Both the position numbers and the translations under genes were made by a program. The notes under the pieces were generated by a model. It searched no databases. It was not told where the DNA came from and was given only the letters and a program-made list of their open reading frames with translations. From Palaemon carinicauda (taxonomy: Eukaryota; Arthropoda; Malacostraca; Decapoda; Palaemonidae), in NCBI RefSeq assembly GCF_036898095.1, contig NC_090744.1, forward strand, positions 95,517,495-95,581,494: 64,000 nt of DNA, read 5' to 3'. Within the stretch, counting starts at the first letter, position 1; each line of letters opens with the position of its first letter. This document shows, piece by piece, positions 21,400-33,001 of the stretch.

Positions 21400-22492
21400 G
21401 TTGAGAGTTAATGTGGGTAAGAGTAAGGTTATGAGATATACAAAAATGACCATGAATGGGAGGTATATCACTTGTTGTTTGCGGATGATATTGTACTGGT
21501 TGCAGACGCGGAAGAAAAGCTTGGCCGATTAGTGACAGAATTTGGAAGTGTGTGAGAGAAGGAAATTAAAGAGTTAATATGGGTAAGAGTTAGGTTATAA
21601 GATATATGAGAAGGGAAAGTGGTGTGAGATTGAATGTAATGTTGAATGGAGTTACTTTTGGAGGTGGATCAGTTCAAGTACTTGGGGTCTGTTGTTGCAG
21701 CAAATGGTGGAGTGGAAGCAGATGTACGTGAGAGAGTGAATGAAAGTTGCAAAGTGTTGGGGGCAGTGAAGGGAGTGGTAAAGAATAGAGGGTTGGGCAT
21801 GAATGTATAGAGAGTTCTGTATGAGAAAGCGATTGTATGGATCGGAGTTTTGGGGAATGAAAGTGACGAAGAGACAGAAATTGAATGTGTTTGAGAAGAG
21901 TCTGAGGAGTATGGCTGGTGTATCTCCAGTAGATAGGGTTAGGAACGATGTAGTGAGGGTGAGAACAGGTGTAAGAAATGAGTTAGCAGCTAGAGTGGAT
22001 ATGAATATGTTGAGGTGGTTTGGCAATGTTGAGAGAATGGAAAATGGCTGTCTGCCAAAGAAGGTGAAGAATGCAAGAGTTTATGGGAGTTGTACAAGAG
22101 GAAGCCAAGGTTTGGGTGGATGGATGGAGTGAAGAAAGCTCTGGGTGATAGGAGGATAGATGTGAGAGAGGCAAGAGAGCGTGCTAGAAATAGGAATGAA
22201 TGGCGAGCAATTGTGACGCAGTTCCGGTAGGCCCTGCTGCTTCCTCCGGTCGCCTTGGATGACTGCGGAGGTAGCAGCAGTAGGGGATTCAGCATTATAA
22301 AGCTTCATCTGTGGTGGATAACGGGGGAGGGTGGACTGTAGCACCCTAGCAGTACTAGACAAACTCAGTTGAGTTCCTTGTCAGGCTGGGAGGAATGTAG
22401 AGCGGAAAGGTCCCATTTTTTTCATTTGTTTGATGTCGGCTACCCGCAAAAATTGGGGGAAGTGCCTTGGTATATGTATGTATGTATGTATT
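21400..22492 (+). mobile_element. LINE fragment (non-LTR retrotransposon), 3' half of RT, degenerate
   Basis: Broken plus-strand frames encode LLFADDIVLVADAEEKLGRL (the FADD catalytic motif, 21472-21531), then DQFKYLGSVVAANGGVEADV, GSEFWGMKVTKRQKLNVFEK, RVDMNMLRWFGNVERMENG and ARNRNEWRAIVTQFR. This is the C-terminal half of a LINE reverse transcriptase of the type widespread in invertebrates, possibly RTE-like. It has frameshifts and stops and is truncated at the 5' end. It ends in a (TATG)n tail at about 22470-22490. Confidence 0.8.
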
Positions 22493-23244
22493 ATTTTCAT
22501 TATTATTACTAGCTAAGCTACAACCCTAGTTAGAAAAAGAGGATGCTATAAGCCAAAGGGCTCCAACGAGGAAAAATAGCCCAGTGAGGAATGGAATTAC
22601 GGAAATAAATTAACTACATGAGAAGTAATGAACAATTAAATAATCTTAAGAAAAGTAACATTGAAACATCTTTAACATATAAATTATAAAAAAAGACATG
22701 TCAACCTGTTTAACTTAAAAACATTTGCTGCAAGTTAGAACTTTTGAAGTTCTACAGATATAACTACCTAATTAGCAAGATCATTCCACAACATGGTCAC
22801 AGCTGGAATAAAACTTCTAGAATACTGTGTAGTATTGAGCCTCATGATGGAGAAGTCATTACTATTAGAATTAACTACATGCATAGTACTACGAAATGGA
22901 TGGTACTGTCCGGGAAGATCTGAATGTAAAGGATGGTCAGAATTAAGAAAAATCTTGTGCAACATGTATAACAAACTAATTGAACAATGGCACAAGATTA
23001 ACATCTAGATTAGGAATAAGAAATTTAATACACCATAAAGTTCCTTACTAAAAAATTAAAATGAGAATCAGCAGCTGAAGACCAAACAGGAAAACAATAC
23101 TTGAAACAAGGTCATCATCATCCAGGTAGAATGAAAGTTATAAAACTTCCAAATAGATTGATCACCAAAAATCTTATAAGGATTTCTCAATGAAACAATT
23201 CTTTGTGCAATTGAAGACGACACAGGCTTAGTTTGTTTCTCAAA
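22493..23244 (-). mobile_element. Jockey-like LINE, 3' part (split by DIRS-3)
   Basis: On the minus strand it encodes an RT C-terminal tail, HPLHSDLPGQYHPFRSTMHV and YSRSFIPAVTMLWNDLAN, then the 3' end with the TAGGGTTGTAGCTTAGCTAG-type motif and TAA tail at about 22493. The upstream coding part continues at 29505 after the DIRS-3 insertion. The frame is degenerate. Confidence 0.75.
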
Positions 23245-23575
23245 ATGTTATTTTCATTAGTAAAATAAATTTTTGAATATACTTACCCGATGATCATGTA
23301 GCTGTCAACTCTGTTGCCCGACAGAAATCTACGGTCGGGATACGCCAGCGATCGCTATACAGGTGGGGGTGTACACAACAGCGCCATCTGTGAGCAGGTA
23401 CTCAAGTACTTCTTGTCAACAAGAACTCAATTTTCTCCTCGGTCCACTGGTTCTCTATGGGGAGGAAGGGCGGGTCCTTAAATTCATGATCATCGGGTAA
23501 GTATATTCAAAAATTTATTTTACTAATGAAAATAACATTTTTCAATATTAATCTTACCCGATGATCATGTAGCGG
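23245..23575. repeat. DIRS-3 3' ITR and internal complementary region
   Basis: The ITR at 23245-23425 is the inverse of 29340-29504. The internal complementary region (23484-23575) joins complements of both ends (ttactaatgaaaataacat followed by ttttcaatattaatcttac), as expected for the DIRS circle junction. Confidence 0.78.
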
Positions 23576-23838
23576 ATTCACACCCAGGGTGGTGGGTGGA
23601 GACCAGCATACATGTTAACAAAGAAGCTAAGTATCCCGTATCTTATTTTAGCCGTTATTCAAAATAACAAACATAAAATAAATAAGTACCTGGTAAGGAA
23701 GTCGACTTGAACCATTACTCTGCCTTTTTAAGTACGTCTTCCTTACTGAGCCTAGCGATCCTCTTAGGATGCTGAGCGACTCCTAGGTGCTGAAGTATTA
23801 AGGGCTGCAACCCATACTAAAGGACCTCATCACAACCT

Positions 23839-24900
23839 CTAATCTAGGCGCTTCTCAAGAAAGAATTTGACCACCCGCCAAATCAACCAGGATGCGGAAG
23901 GCTTCTTAGCCTTCCGGACAACCCAGAAATATTTCAAGAGAAAGATTAAAAAGGTTCTGGAATTAGGGAATTGTAGTGGTGGAGCCCCCACCACTACTGC
24001 ACTCGTTGCTACGAATGGTCCCAGAGTGTAGCAGTTCTCGTAAAGAGACTGGACATTCTTAAGATAAAAGACGCGAACACTGATTAGCTTTTCCAAAAGG
24101 TTGCGTCAAAAATATTTTGCAGAGATCTATTTTATTAAAAGGTCACGGAAGTTGTGATAGCTCTAACTTCGTGTGTCCTTACCTTCAGCCAAGCTTGGTC
24201 TTCCTCATTCAGAAGGGAATGAGCTTCTCGTATTAACAGTCTGAAAATAATAGGATAAAGAATTCTCTGACATAGGCAAAGATGAATTCTTAACTGAACA
24301 CCATATAGCTTCAGACGGGCCTCATAAAGGTTTTTAAAAAAGAACTTAAGAGCTCTACAGGACATAATACTCTTTCTAGTTCCTTTCCAACCATATCGAT
24401 AAGTTTGGAATAACGAACGATATTGGTCAAGGCCGAGAAGGCAGCTCGTGTTTGGCTAGAAAACCAAGATGTAGAACATGTAGCCGTTTCGGATGAAAAT
24501 CCGATGTTCTTGCTGAAGGCATGAATCTCACTGACTCTTTTAGCTGGTAAAGCATATCAGGAAAAGAGTCTTAAAGGTGAGATCTTTCAGGGAGGCTGAT
24601 TGAAGTGGTTCGAACCTGTCTAACATAAGGAATCTTAGAACCACGTCTAAATTCCAACCAGGTGTAACCAAACGACGCTCCTTCGTGGTCTCAAAAGACT
24701 TAAGGAGGTCCTGTAGATCTTTATTGTTAAAAAGATCTAAGCCTCTGTGACGGAAGACTGATGCCAACAAGCTTCTGTAACCCTTGAAAGTGGGAGCTGA
24801 AAGAGATCGCTCTTTTCTCAGATATAAGAGGAAGTCAGCTATTTGAGTTACAGAGGTACTGGTCGAGGATACGGATACTGACTTGCACCAGTTTAGGAAG
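23839..24900 (-). pseudogene. DIRS-3 tyrosine recombinase remnant
   Basis: Fragments in different frames match the DIRS-4 YR: VFRHRGLDLFNNKDLQDLLK (24750 region), a box I region now ICFTS in place of CLASAKRV, LLKVRTHEVRAITTSVTF-like sequence near 24180, and FYLKNVQSLYENCYTLGPFV near 24040. It has several frameshifts and a probable loss of the box I Arg. It is not functional. Confidence 0.75.
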
Positions 24901-26080
24901 ATTCCCCACTTCGATTGGTAGACTCTAAGGGTGGATGTTCTCCTTGCTCTAACAATCGCTCTGGTTGCCTCCTTCGAAAAACCTCTAGTTCTCGAGAGTC
25001 TTTCGATACTCTGAAGGCAGTGAGACGAAGAGCGTGGAGGCCTTGGAGTACCTTCTTACGCGTGGCAGACGTAGCAGGTCCACCCTTAGGGGAAGAGTTC
25101 TGGGAACGTCTACTAGCCATCGAAGTACCTCGGTAAGTTATTCTCTCGCGGGCCAGAGGGAAGCAACTAGTGTCAACTTTGTCCCAACGTGAGAGGCGAA
25201 CTTCTGCAGTACCTTGTTGACAAACTAGAACGGAGGGAATGCATATAGATCTAGATGAGACTAATCTAGTAGAAAGGCATCTAAAAGAACCACTGCTGGG
25301 TCTGTTGAGAGCCTCTTGGACATCGAGGTTGCGAAGAGATCTATGGTTGGATGGCCCCAAGTGACCCAAAGTCTCTTGCATACATCTCTGTGGAGGGTCC
25401 AATATGTTGGAATTATTGTCCCTTCCTACTGAGACAAACTGCTAAGACATTCAAGTTGCCTTGGAAGAAATTTGTTACTAATGAAAAGTCAAGACCTGTT
25501 GAACAGGAGAGGAGGTCACTAGCGAACTCGCACCATGTCAGAGAGTAGGTCCCTCCTTGCTAGGAGATGAACATCAAAGCAGGGAGTTGTCCGTGTTGAC
25601 CTCCATTACTTTGTCTTGAAGGAGAGACCTGAAGCTTTTCCAGGTCAGACTTACTGCCAGAAGCTTCTTGCAGTTAAAATGCATTGTCCTTTGACGCGAG
25701 TTCCATAATCCCGAGCATTCCCTACCGCCTAAGGTCGCACCCCAGCCTACGTCCGATGCGTCTGAGAAGAGAACGTGGTTGGGAGTCTGAACAGTCAGGG
25801 GAAGACCCTATAAAAGGTTGATAAAGTCCTTTCCTCAGGTTAGACCAGACTTATCTTCCGGAAACCGGGATCGAGACCGCTTGTAGCGTCTTGTCCTTTT
25901 CCAGTGAAGAGCTAGATGAAACCGAAGAGGACGGAGGTGTAGTCTTCCAAGTGACACCCAATGCACCACGGATGACAGTGTCCTAACCAGACTCATCCAC
26001 AGCCTGACAGGGCTGTATTCCTTCTTCAGCATCTTCTGGATGGATAGCAGGGCTGGGGATTGATCTTCTCGTTCAGCCAT
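24893..26080 (-). pseudogene. DIRS-3 RNase H and methyltransferase-like remnant
   Basis: Degenerate sequence matches the DIRS-2 and DIRS-4 RNase H/MT region, starting near SIQKMLKKEYSPVRLWMSLV (26040). The RT palm, including YLDD, is missing: gag sequence ending DMAERE is fused directly to it. Many frameshifts. Confidence 0.72.
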
Positions 26081-26084
26081 GTCC

Positions 26085-28171
26085 TCATCAGAGGGTTCCT
26101 CATCCGAAACTGATGAGGAAACGGCAACGGAGTGGGCAACGTCTGACTCGCTGAATCCGGTCGCACTGGTGGATGCGTGACGGAGCCAAACACAAGATCA
26201 TGGTACTGCTGCACAGTCTGTGAACTGTCAACCATGGGGAAGCGAGGAAGTACAGCGACAACCCGAAACTGTCTAGACTGTCTGGGTAGTACAGACAACT
26301 CCTTATCGGGTTGCTGAGGTTGCCGCACTGCGTCACAACAAGTCACCTCTGCTGGTTGTTGAACGTCTTCCCAGTGACACACTGACTCCGTAAAAAATCC
26401 TCTATCAAGGACTAAGCTTGGACTGCATGTCTTGCAACAAAGCCCAAGGTCTATGGGAGCAGGTGTGGCAATAGACGGGGTTAGCGACTGAAGCGGAACC
26501 ATTTACCCTCCCTGGAAGCATGTTATGCTTAAATAAAAGTCCATAGGAGGCTAAGCAGCTTAAGGCTCCTCTCCAAATGACAGAGTCCTCAAGGGAATAT
26601 CAGAAGGAGGGAGAACAGCACTTTCTCATCTACAGGAACCATATCCGAGAAAAGCTAGGTTCTCTCAGTGAGGGTTTCACTGGTGCAAAAGCAGCAGACC
26701 AGAAGGCAACGTTATGAAACTGCTTGACAGCCTGTGAACTGTCAAAAACTGAACTGTCAACCACAACAGGAGCGTGAGGACATACAGCACTGGTGTATAA
26801 GTAGCAGACCAGAAGGCAACGTCATGTAACTGTATGACAGTTTGTGAGTTGGCAACAACCAAAGTTGTGTGGGGAAGCCTCAACTCCTGACTGACTAGTT
26901 TGCTCCTGGCGAGTGGCGGTAACCACAGTGTGTTGCGGAGGCTGACACACCGTGTCAAAACACGGCAGCTTGTGGTAGCTCACGCACGGCAACGGAGTGC
27001 TCTGTGTGTGGGAGTCATCATACATCTGGCAGGGTTGACTTGTGCATGGGTGGAGGAGCTCTCACAACAAGAGTGTGAGAGCAGGAAGCCATGCCGGGCG
27101 CACAACCGTGGGAGGTGTAGGCCCACGGGTGCATCGTCAACCTTCTCCGCAGTCGGAGTGTGGGAGCTGGCAACAACAAAAGCAGAGTGCTGGAGCGTGG
27201 GAGGGGCTGCGGTGGGTTGAGGAGCATGCGGTATGGTATGCGGAGCATGCTGTAAGGTATGTGGCTCATGCTGCATGGTATGCGGAGCATGCTGTAAGGT
27301 ATGCAGAGCATGCTGCATGGTATGCGGAGCATGCTGTAAGGTATGCAGAGCATGCTGCATGGGCTGCGGAGAATGCCGCATAGTGCTGGAACCCGGCAGC
27401 TCTACAGAACCTTCCCACTGCTGATGCGGTAGCTCACGCATGTTAGCAGATGGTGCAGCAAGAACATGCGTCTGGCAGGGTGGACTGCGCATCGGTGGTG
27501 GAGCTCTCACAGGTGGAGGGTGGGAGCAGGCAGCCGCAGTATCTGCTGAGCGCACAACCTCGGCGGGTTGTAGGTTAACAGGTGCATTGTCAACCTTCCA
27601 GCATGATACTCCTGCATGAAGGAGCAAGCTGAGACTGTATAGTCTGCAGCATGGACCACTAGGGTCTATGAAAGACAACAACAAACGGAGCTACTGTCCG
27701 TTGTGACTGAGGGTCTAAAACCGCTGGTGCGGCAACAGACGGAGTTACTGCCTGTTGCGGTACCACCTTGCCTCTCTTGGGAGGTGTGCAGTTGTCGTAC
27801 TGCAGCAAGTCCGAACTGACCCAGTGGCTACACCTAGGCCGTTGGACTTGCGCGGAAGGGACCGACTTGCACTTAAAAGCTGCAAGATTTGGTCCATGGT
27901 TTCTGCGAGAAACCTCTTCCGCAGACGAGGAATAAATGGGCTCTCTCGTCTTTGTGTGGGTGGGGTGATCACGTCGGCAACGTGTGTAGATACACCCGAA
28001 ACCACGGAGGGAAACGTCTGTTCGTTGATCAAGGCCTGTGGAACCCATAAGTCCTTCGACATTACTTCTCCCCTGGGCTTGGGAGCTTGTAAGAGGTATC
28101 GGACTAGGTGAACAACTGGCACGAACAGACGAACCCTCGAACGCAACACTGTAACACTTTGCGCATATCAC
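26085..28171 (-). pseudogene. DIRS-3 gag remnant (middle part)
   Basis: It contains VRASCSPSPIPLTSSQAQGR (28110 region), CSHWVSSDLLQ, a QHAPHT heptad array (27230-27385), VQQYHDLVFGS, and an acidic end near 26060. Frameshifts split it into at least three frames. The N-terminal Cys cluster and the C-terminal RKVLALF-type domain are absent. Confidence 0.75.
27230..27385 (-). repeat. 21 bp minisatellite encoding a QHAPHTM heptad
   Basis: About seven units of 21 bp (gcggagcatgctgtaaggta type) alternate between two variants. In the minus frame of 27684-26980 they read as alternating QHAPHTM and QHALHTL. The unit is in register with codons, unlike the 16 bp version in DIRS-2. Confidence 0.85.
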
Positions 28172-29230
28172 TTTATCACTTTTGATTTTCTGTTTGCACT
28201 TATTTCACTGAACTCGAAACTTTAAGTGGTTTGTACCTGAAACACGCAATCCTATCCTTCATTAAAAGGTAGTAATTGCGAAAACAGTATTACAATGTAA
28301 CAGAAAAACATAATGAAAGATAAAGAATTCAGTGGCTGGAAAAGAGACTAAACACTAGATCAAATAAACTACGTTTAAAATCTCTCACCGCATAAAGTCT
28401 GGGAACAAGAATAAAACTCTAGAAACGTTTTACCTTCTTCCCCTATAGCGACTAGGGAGAAGAGCAAAAAACGAGAACAACGTTACCCGCTTGAACGAAA
28501 CGTTTATCCTCCTCTCTCTCCCTCCGTCTCTATCTCTCTTTCTCTCTCTCTTGACTTAGAACCTGAGAGATGAGCCCAATTATATATATCGTTAAAACAT
28601 ATTATTTGTTAAAGGAAAAAAACTGAAAGGTTTCCCAAATAAAAAGTTCCTTTATTAGAATTAAAACCATTTAAGCTAAGAAAGAATGAACGAAACGCTA
28701 GAATCGGTTTACTCTTACTGCAACGTGAAACCGTGAAATACTCTCTCTCTATCGTAACGATAGAGCGCAAGTTGAACGTTCTGAACGTCAACAACTGCGG
28801 AGACTAAACAAAACGTTAGTTCAACTTTGAAAACAGTACGAGACTATCAAAGAAATTCTTCCAAAAACATTAAAATTAAAATAGCATAAATTCTTAACAG
28901 GAAAAACGATATGACGGGCTCAATGTTAATTAACTTCGGTTCCAAGTAAGGACCGCCTACTATTAGGAAAGGTCGCATAAAAACAAACATAAAAATTAAT
29001 TTTTATAAGTTTATAATAAATGGAAGTTAATCGAAGAGGCCTATAAATGGCGGAGAGATATAAAATAAATCTATAACTTTGTTAAGCAAAATTACCAAAA
29101 ACCTAAACACACTTCCGTCTAAGGGAAGGGTCGGCCATTTAAAAGTGAAAGAGAGTCCATACTCTCTTCGTCACCATAATTAAATCAAATTAATTCCAAA
29201 AGCTTTCTAAGCTAATGATAAAGCTTCCTG
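28150..29230 (-). other. Non-coding 5' block of DIRS-3, shared with DIRS-2
   Basis: Homologous to 12535-13500 and joined to gag at the same place, just after cacttt of the gag codons that read SVVNSV-like in DIRS-4. No ORF. Confidence 0.75.
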
Positions 29231-29339
29231 AATAGCGAAGGCTAAACTCTAGAGCAAATACATCACCAAATCGTGAACAATAACTCCAGAATCAACAACG
29301 TATCCAAGTAGGTCTAGCCGGTGGCACGACAGAGGAAAA

Positions 29340-29504
29340 ATTGAGTTCTTGTTGACAAGAAGTACTTGAGTACCTGCTCACAGATGGCGCTGTTGTGTAC
29401 ACCCCCACCTGTATAGCGATCGCTGGCGTATCCCGACCGTAGATTTCTGTCGGGCAACAGAGTTGACAGCTACATGATCATCGGGTAAGATTAATATTGA
29501 AAAA
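29340..29504 (-). repeat. DIRS-3 5' inverted terminal repeat
   Basis: The inverse of 23260-23425. It ends gggtaagattaatattgaaa followed by LINE sequence. Confidence 0.8.
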
Positions 29505-29990
29505 GTAAATTTGCTGTCAAGAATCATACCTAAAATTCTAAGTCATACATAGTTAAAGAAACATTTTTAATGTTGAGATCCAGATGTTGAGTAGCCACTA
29601 TCCTTGACCTACTTACAATCATACTTTGAGTTTTGTTAGGATTCAACTTCATGCCTCATAATTTACACTATGGACTAATTTTAGCTAGATCTCTATTAAG
29701 GGATTCAGCACCTCAAGATCTACATTCAAGAGATGGAACTGATGCAAACATAGTAGCATCTTCTGCACATGCAACGAGCTTGTTTTCTAGGCCAAACCGC
29801 ATGTCATGTGTAAATAGTATGAAAAGTAATGGCCCAAGAACACTACCCTGAGGAACACCAGATATCACATTCCTATTCTCACTATTGTGCCCATAGTTAA
29901 GGATGAGAGTGAAAATGCCAGTCCTTTTTTCCTCTTTCAGGAATTCCCCTTCCATGGGGCAAAGTGGGTGAACTGTTATGTTGCTAGAAT
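29505..29990 (-). mobile_element. Jockey-like LINE, 5' part of the split copy
   Basis: On the minus strand it encodes RT core motifs SGVPQGSVLGPLLFILFTHD and a decayed FADD box (CAEDATMF), then CKLWGMKLNP-like sequence and MILDSKFTF, where DIRS-3 interrupts. The reading continues at 23244 with EKQTKP-like sequence. It is 5'-truncated near 29990. Confidence 0.78.
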
Positions 29991-30367
29991 GGACCTTGGT
30001 GCAAGTAAGTTACCATACCGAGCACTATTCTACGGAGTCTAAACATTTCCACCATTACTTCCAGAAATTCTGTTGGTAAAACTAAGTCATTTGCTAAAGA
30101 CAATTACTCATGGAACAATATCAGCACTTTTTTCTAACTTCCCTCCTTACTATGACAATCATCGAGGTCTCACACTGATCCCTTTCTCTAGCATGATGTC
30201 AATAAGATCCAAAATATATAAAAAAAAGCAAAGAAGAAGCCCTAGCATTAGTTCTATAATGAAAAGATTGAAGAATAAGTCTTGTCTAACTGTAAACACT
30301 GTAACAGGGAAAATCTGGAGGATGAACATTTTGATGCAATGCACAGAAACATTTATCGCCATCCAAC
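29991..30367. other. ELYS intron, no recognised feature
   Basis: AT-rich sequence between the LINE and an ELYS exon. Open frames here are chance extensions of the exon. Confidence 0.5.
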
Positions 30368-30545
30368 CTGTTATTGTATATTCGATGGAGAAGCTCAGCT
30401 GGAAAAGGAACGTGGTGAAATTCTTCTACATCCTCTACAGCATTATCGTGAGAAAGGAGGCCACAGTGATAGAACCATAGGACGACGTTTATATGGAGCA
30501 TAAGAAGTTCTACTACTTGGACTCGACTTTCAAGTTCCCCAGCAC
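30368..30545 (-). CDS. AHCTF1: ELYS exon k (helical domain)
   Basis: It encodes AGELESRVQVVELL, then VVLWFYHCGLLSHDN, and ends HRIYNN. VVLWFYHCGLL is almost identical to VVLWFSHSGLL of vertebrate ELYS. The donor gttgga is not ideal, but it leaves AG, which with the next exon gives the conserved RR pair. The open frame runs on past the donor into intron sequence. The following intron is 9.4 kb and contains DIRS-3 and two LINEs. Confidence 0.87.
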
Positions 30546-30962
30546 CTAGAATAGAAAAGTAAAATATGATAAAATACAGTAAAGAAAACATGAAAGAATA
30601 TAAATAAAATCTATTAACTGAATCCATTTCTTTCAAATAACTTAACATGACAATACCAATTCAAGTCACCTCTAAGTGAAGATTACATAGAAAAGCTAAT
30701 ATTCAATAAAAGATTTTCAGTATCAGAACCCTTATGAAAATGGTACAACAAAGCCACAAATTTTCCTTTCAAACAGCTAACTCAAGAATTTGTTCTAATG
30801 TGAAAAGGGATCCTTGATGCAAAGTAAAACTGTAGTACAGTCATTGGCCTTTAGAGAAAGAGCCTTGAAGAACATGAACTAAACCTAAAAAAGGAAGCTA
30901 CACTGAAGAAAAGCTCCACAATGTCTAGTTAAAGGAAAAAGTTATTTTCACGAAAGCGTTAC
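30546..30962. other. ELYS intron, no recognised feature
   Basis: AT-rich intron with nothing recognised. Confidence 0.5.
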
Positions 30963-31109
30963 CTTGTAATGTTATCAGGTTTGTTTGGGCACAATCCCGT
31001 ATGGCGGTGATGACAGTTGTCAAAGATGATAGACTAGTTAAATTCTGATGTAATGCTAGAATACTTGAGGAACTCATCACTCCAGAGTCTATATCAAACA
31101 TAGGCATAC
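30963..31109 (-). CDS. AHCTF1: ELYS exon j (helical domain)
   Basis: It encodes CMPMFDIDSGVMSSSS (the first Cys spans the junction) and ends AQTNLITLQ. The CMPMFD motif matches CVPLFDG in vertebrates. The acceptor is tgaatttcag and the donor is gtaacg. Phase agrees with both neighbours. Confidence 0.86.
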
Positions 31110-31227
31110 CTGAAATTCAAGATACTGATTAGCAAAAAAAACCAATGCAAGTACTAAACTAAAATTTTACATAACAATACTAACATCTAATATATATCAC
31201 AATAAATCTAACATTACTATAACTTAC

Positions 31228-31408
31228 ACAAACTGTCATTTGCCGATTTCAAGGAGCAAACACGCGACCATGACCACTCCAGCAAGGATGGCAATGAACA
31301 TCCCAAATTTGTGAATCTCCCTTCTGCAAATTCATTGACACACTGCAACAAAAATGACACCAGCTGCTCATCCAAAGCCACCGTAAGAAGAGCTTCTCGT
31401 TCCAACAT
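31228..31408 (-). CDS. AHCTF1: ELYS exon i (helical domain)
   Basis: It encodes MLEREALLTVALDEQLVSFL and ends LLEWSWSRVCSLKSANDSL. LLEWSWSRV matches VLEWTWNKV of vertebrate ELYS. The acceptor is tttaattacag and the donor is gtaagtt. The first Met is internal, not an initiator. Confidence 0.87.
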
Positions 31409-31597
31409 CTGTAATTAAAAAACAAAATATAAAGCACTAGTTTTATAACCATAACTAATTTCACCAGCCCACTGGGATAAGATTCTCAGCTAAACACATT
31501 TAATTTAAACATTATTGCAATTGTCATTATATTCATGTTTGTAATAAATTGAAAGGCCATTTTCTCAAGCTAGAAAACCAAGTAATTCATTCCTCAC

Positions 31598-31782
31598 CAT
31601 TGACGACCCTGAACTTGGTGGAGAATCGTGGGCTATTAGACCCGAAAACAGACACATGGAATACGCTGCTTCTGGGTTAACAATTGCAGACGGCCCACAA
31701 CTTGTGAGATAGTTCAACGCTGCCTGTTGAGCACTCTGACACTGATACTCCATCAAACCTTCATTTGTTAGCACATAGCAGT
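31598..31782 (-). CDS. AHCTF1: ELYS exon h (helical domain start)
   Basis: It encodes DCYVLTNEGLMEYQC and ends GLIAHDSPPSSGSSM. The segment CLFSGLIAHD matches CLVAGLLSPRF of the vertebrate protein. The acceptor is actcattgcag and the donor is gtgagg. It ends in phase 0. Confidence 0.85.
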
Positions 31783-32684
31783 CTGCAATGAGTAAACAAA
31801 AGATAACCATTACTATTAAGAAAAGGAAAACATAAGTCTTGCAAAGTTAAGCACCCTATTTAGTTCATAACATTTGATTTATCAATCATCTTCGGGGCAA
31901 TGAGATACAAGGTATATGATTACTTGGGCTAATTAGTACGCCTGGAATGAATTAGAATGACTAGTTTCTTATAACATTTCAACCACCTGATTACTTGGGC
32001 TAATTAGTATGCCGGGAATGAATTAAAAGGATGAGTTTCTTATACCATTTCAACCACCTCAGTAAGTTTAATATTAATTTGTATCTATTCATGGATTAGT
32101 TTCAGTCCTACCAACCACCTGTATAGGAGCCATTTAGATTCTCCCTTTAACATCCTACTAAGCTGAGGTGGGATTTTCTCCCTACAACCCTTTCATCTCA
32201 CAGAGCAATACAGTCCCACCTAACCTCAAGTGGGGCTATTGGAAGAACTTGCATAAAGATACAAATCATGTTCTAAACTACATCATAACCAGACAGGACC
32301 TAAGCTTCCACTTGCATAAGGGATTATATCTCCTATTCTTCCTTCAACTAGTTTATTATGTAGTTGTCATATCACATTTCCCCTAATCAGAAAAAAAAGT
32401 TATTAAACATATTTCTACTTAAAGCAGCCTGGGGTGGGAGTGGGAGAGGGAGATGGGAAGAAAATTGAAAATCCCACATTTACATATATACCTTGATAAA
32501 ACTATTAACTGACATACACTTCTCAACTGATTATCCCTTAATATAGAATTGTGAAAAAATCAATATTCCTGACCTGTATTCATGTTCTCACTTATAAAAT
32601 TTATAAAAGAAAATAAGTCTGGGTACACACACATTTATGATATAAACAGTAAAAAATATTCATAAAAATGGCAGCAACTCTTAC
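31783..32684. other. ELYS intron with one local duplication
   Basis: The sequence tgattacttgggctaattag and what follows occurs twice in tandem, about 70 bp apart, near 31915 and 31985. Otherwise nothing is recognised. Confidence 0.55.
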
Positions 32685-32892
32685 CATATGAAAGAGAAGC
32701 AGGAAACCAATCATTTTCAGTACAAGAATGAGACATATGGCGTGCCCAAGACGCAGGTTTAGGAGCAGCGCCTAAAACCACCTCTGACAAGCTTCCATCC
32801 GTACTACAGCCAGGAACACGATCCAGCATGTGAAAACTCATGAAAGGGCACAGGTGGTTTTCTAGTAGTTTCAGGTTTGATGGCATCTGAGC
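32685..32892 (-). CDS. AHCTF1: ELYS exon g (propeller to helical domain)
   Basis: It encodes AQMPSNLKLLENHLCPFM and ends DWFPASLSY. The AQMP start and the hydrophobic spacing match the region joining propeller and alpha-solenoid in vertebrates. The acceptor ttttcctcccag is preceded by a short pyrimidine tract that begins only about 75 bp from the 3' end of DIRS-5. The donor is gtaaga. Confidence 0.87.
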
Positions 32893-33001
32893 CTGGGAGG
32901 AAAAATGAGAGAAAACAATTTTTATTTGTATATAATCCCTTAAAAAAATTTCCATAAAAATATCAAAAATTTTAAGTAATTTTTATTTTTCCTAACATAC
33001 T

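Larger units (their letters stand above)
23245..29504 (-). mobile_element. DIRS-3: DIRS-like retrotransposon, deleted and decayed
   Basis: It has the same layout as DIRS-2: right ITR (29340-29504), shared non-coding block (28150-29210), gag middle part, deletion, then RNase H/methyltransferase-like region and YR, an internal complementary region (23484-23575) and left ITR. The ITRs belong to a sister subfamily (cccgatgatcatgtagctgt). All ORFs are broken. It is inserted within a LINE. Confidence 0.85.

Noticed and set aside
30286..30367. Extension of ELYS exon k past 30368
   Set aside because: The frame stays open by chance, but using the donor at 30367 gives the conserved RR junction with the next exon.
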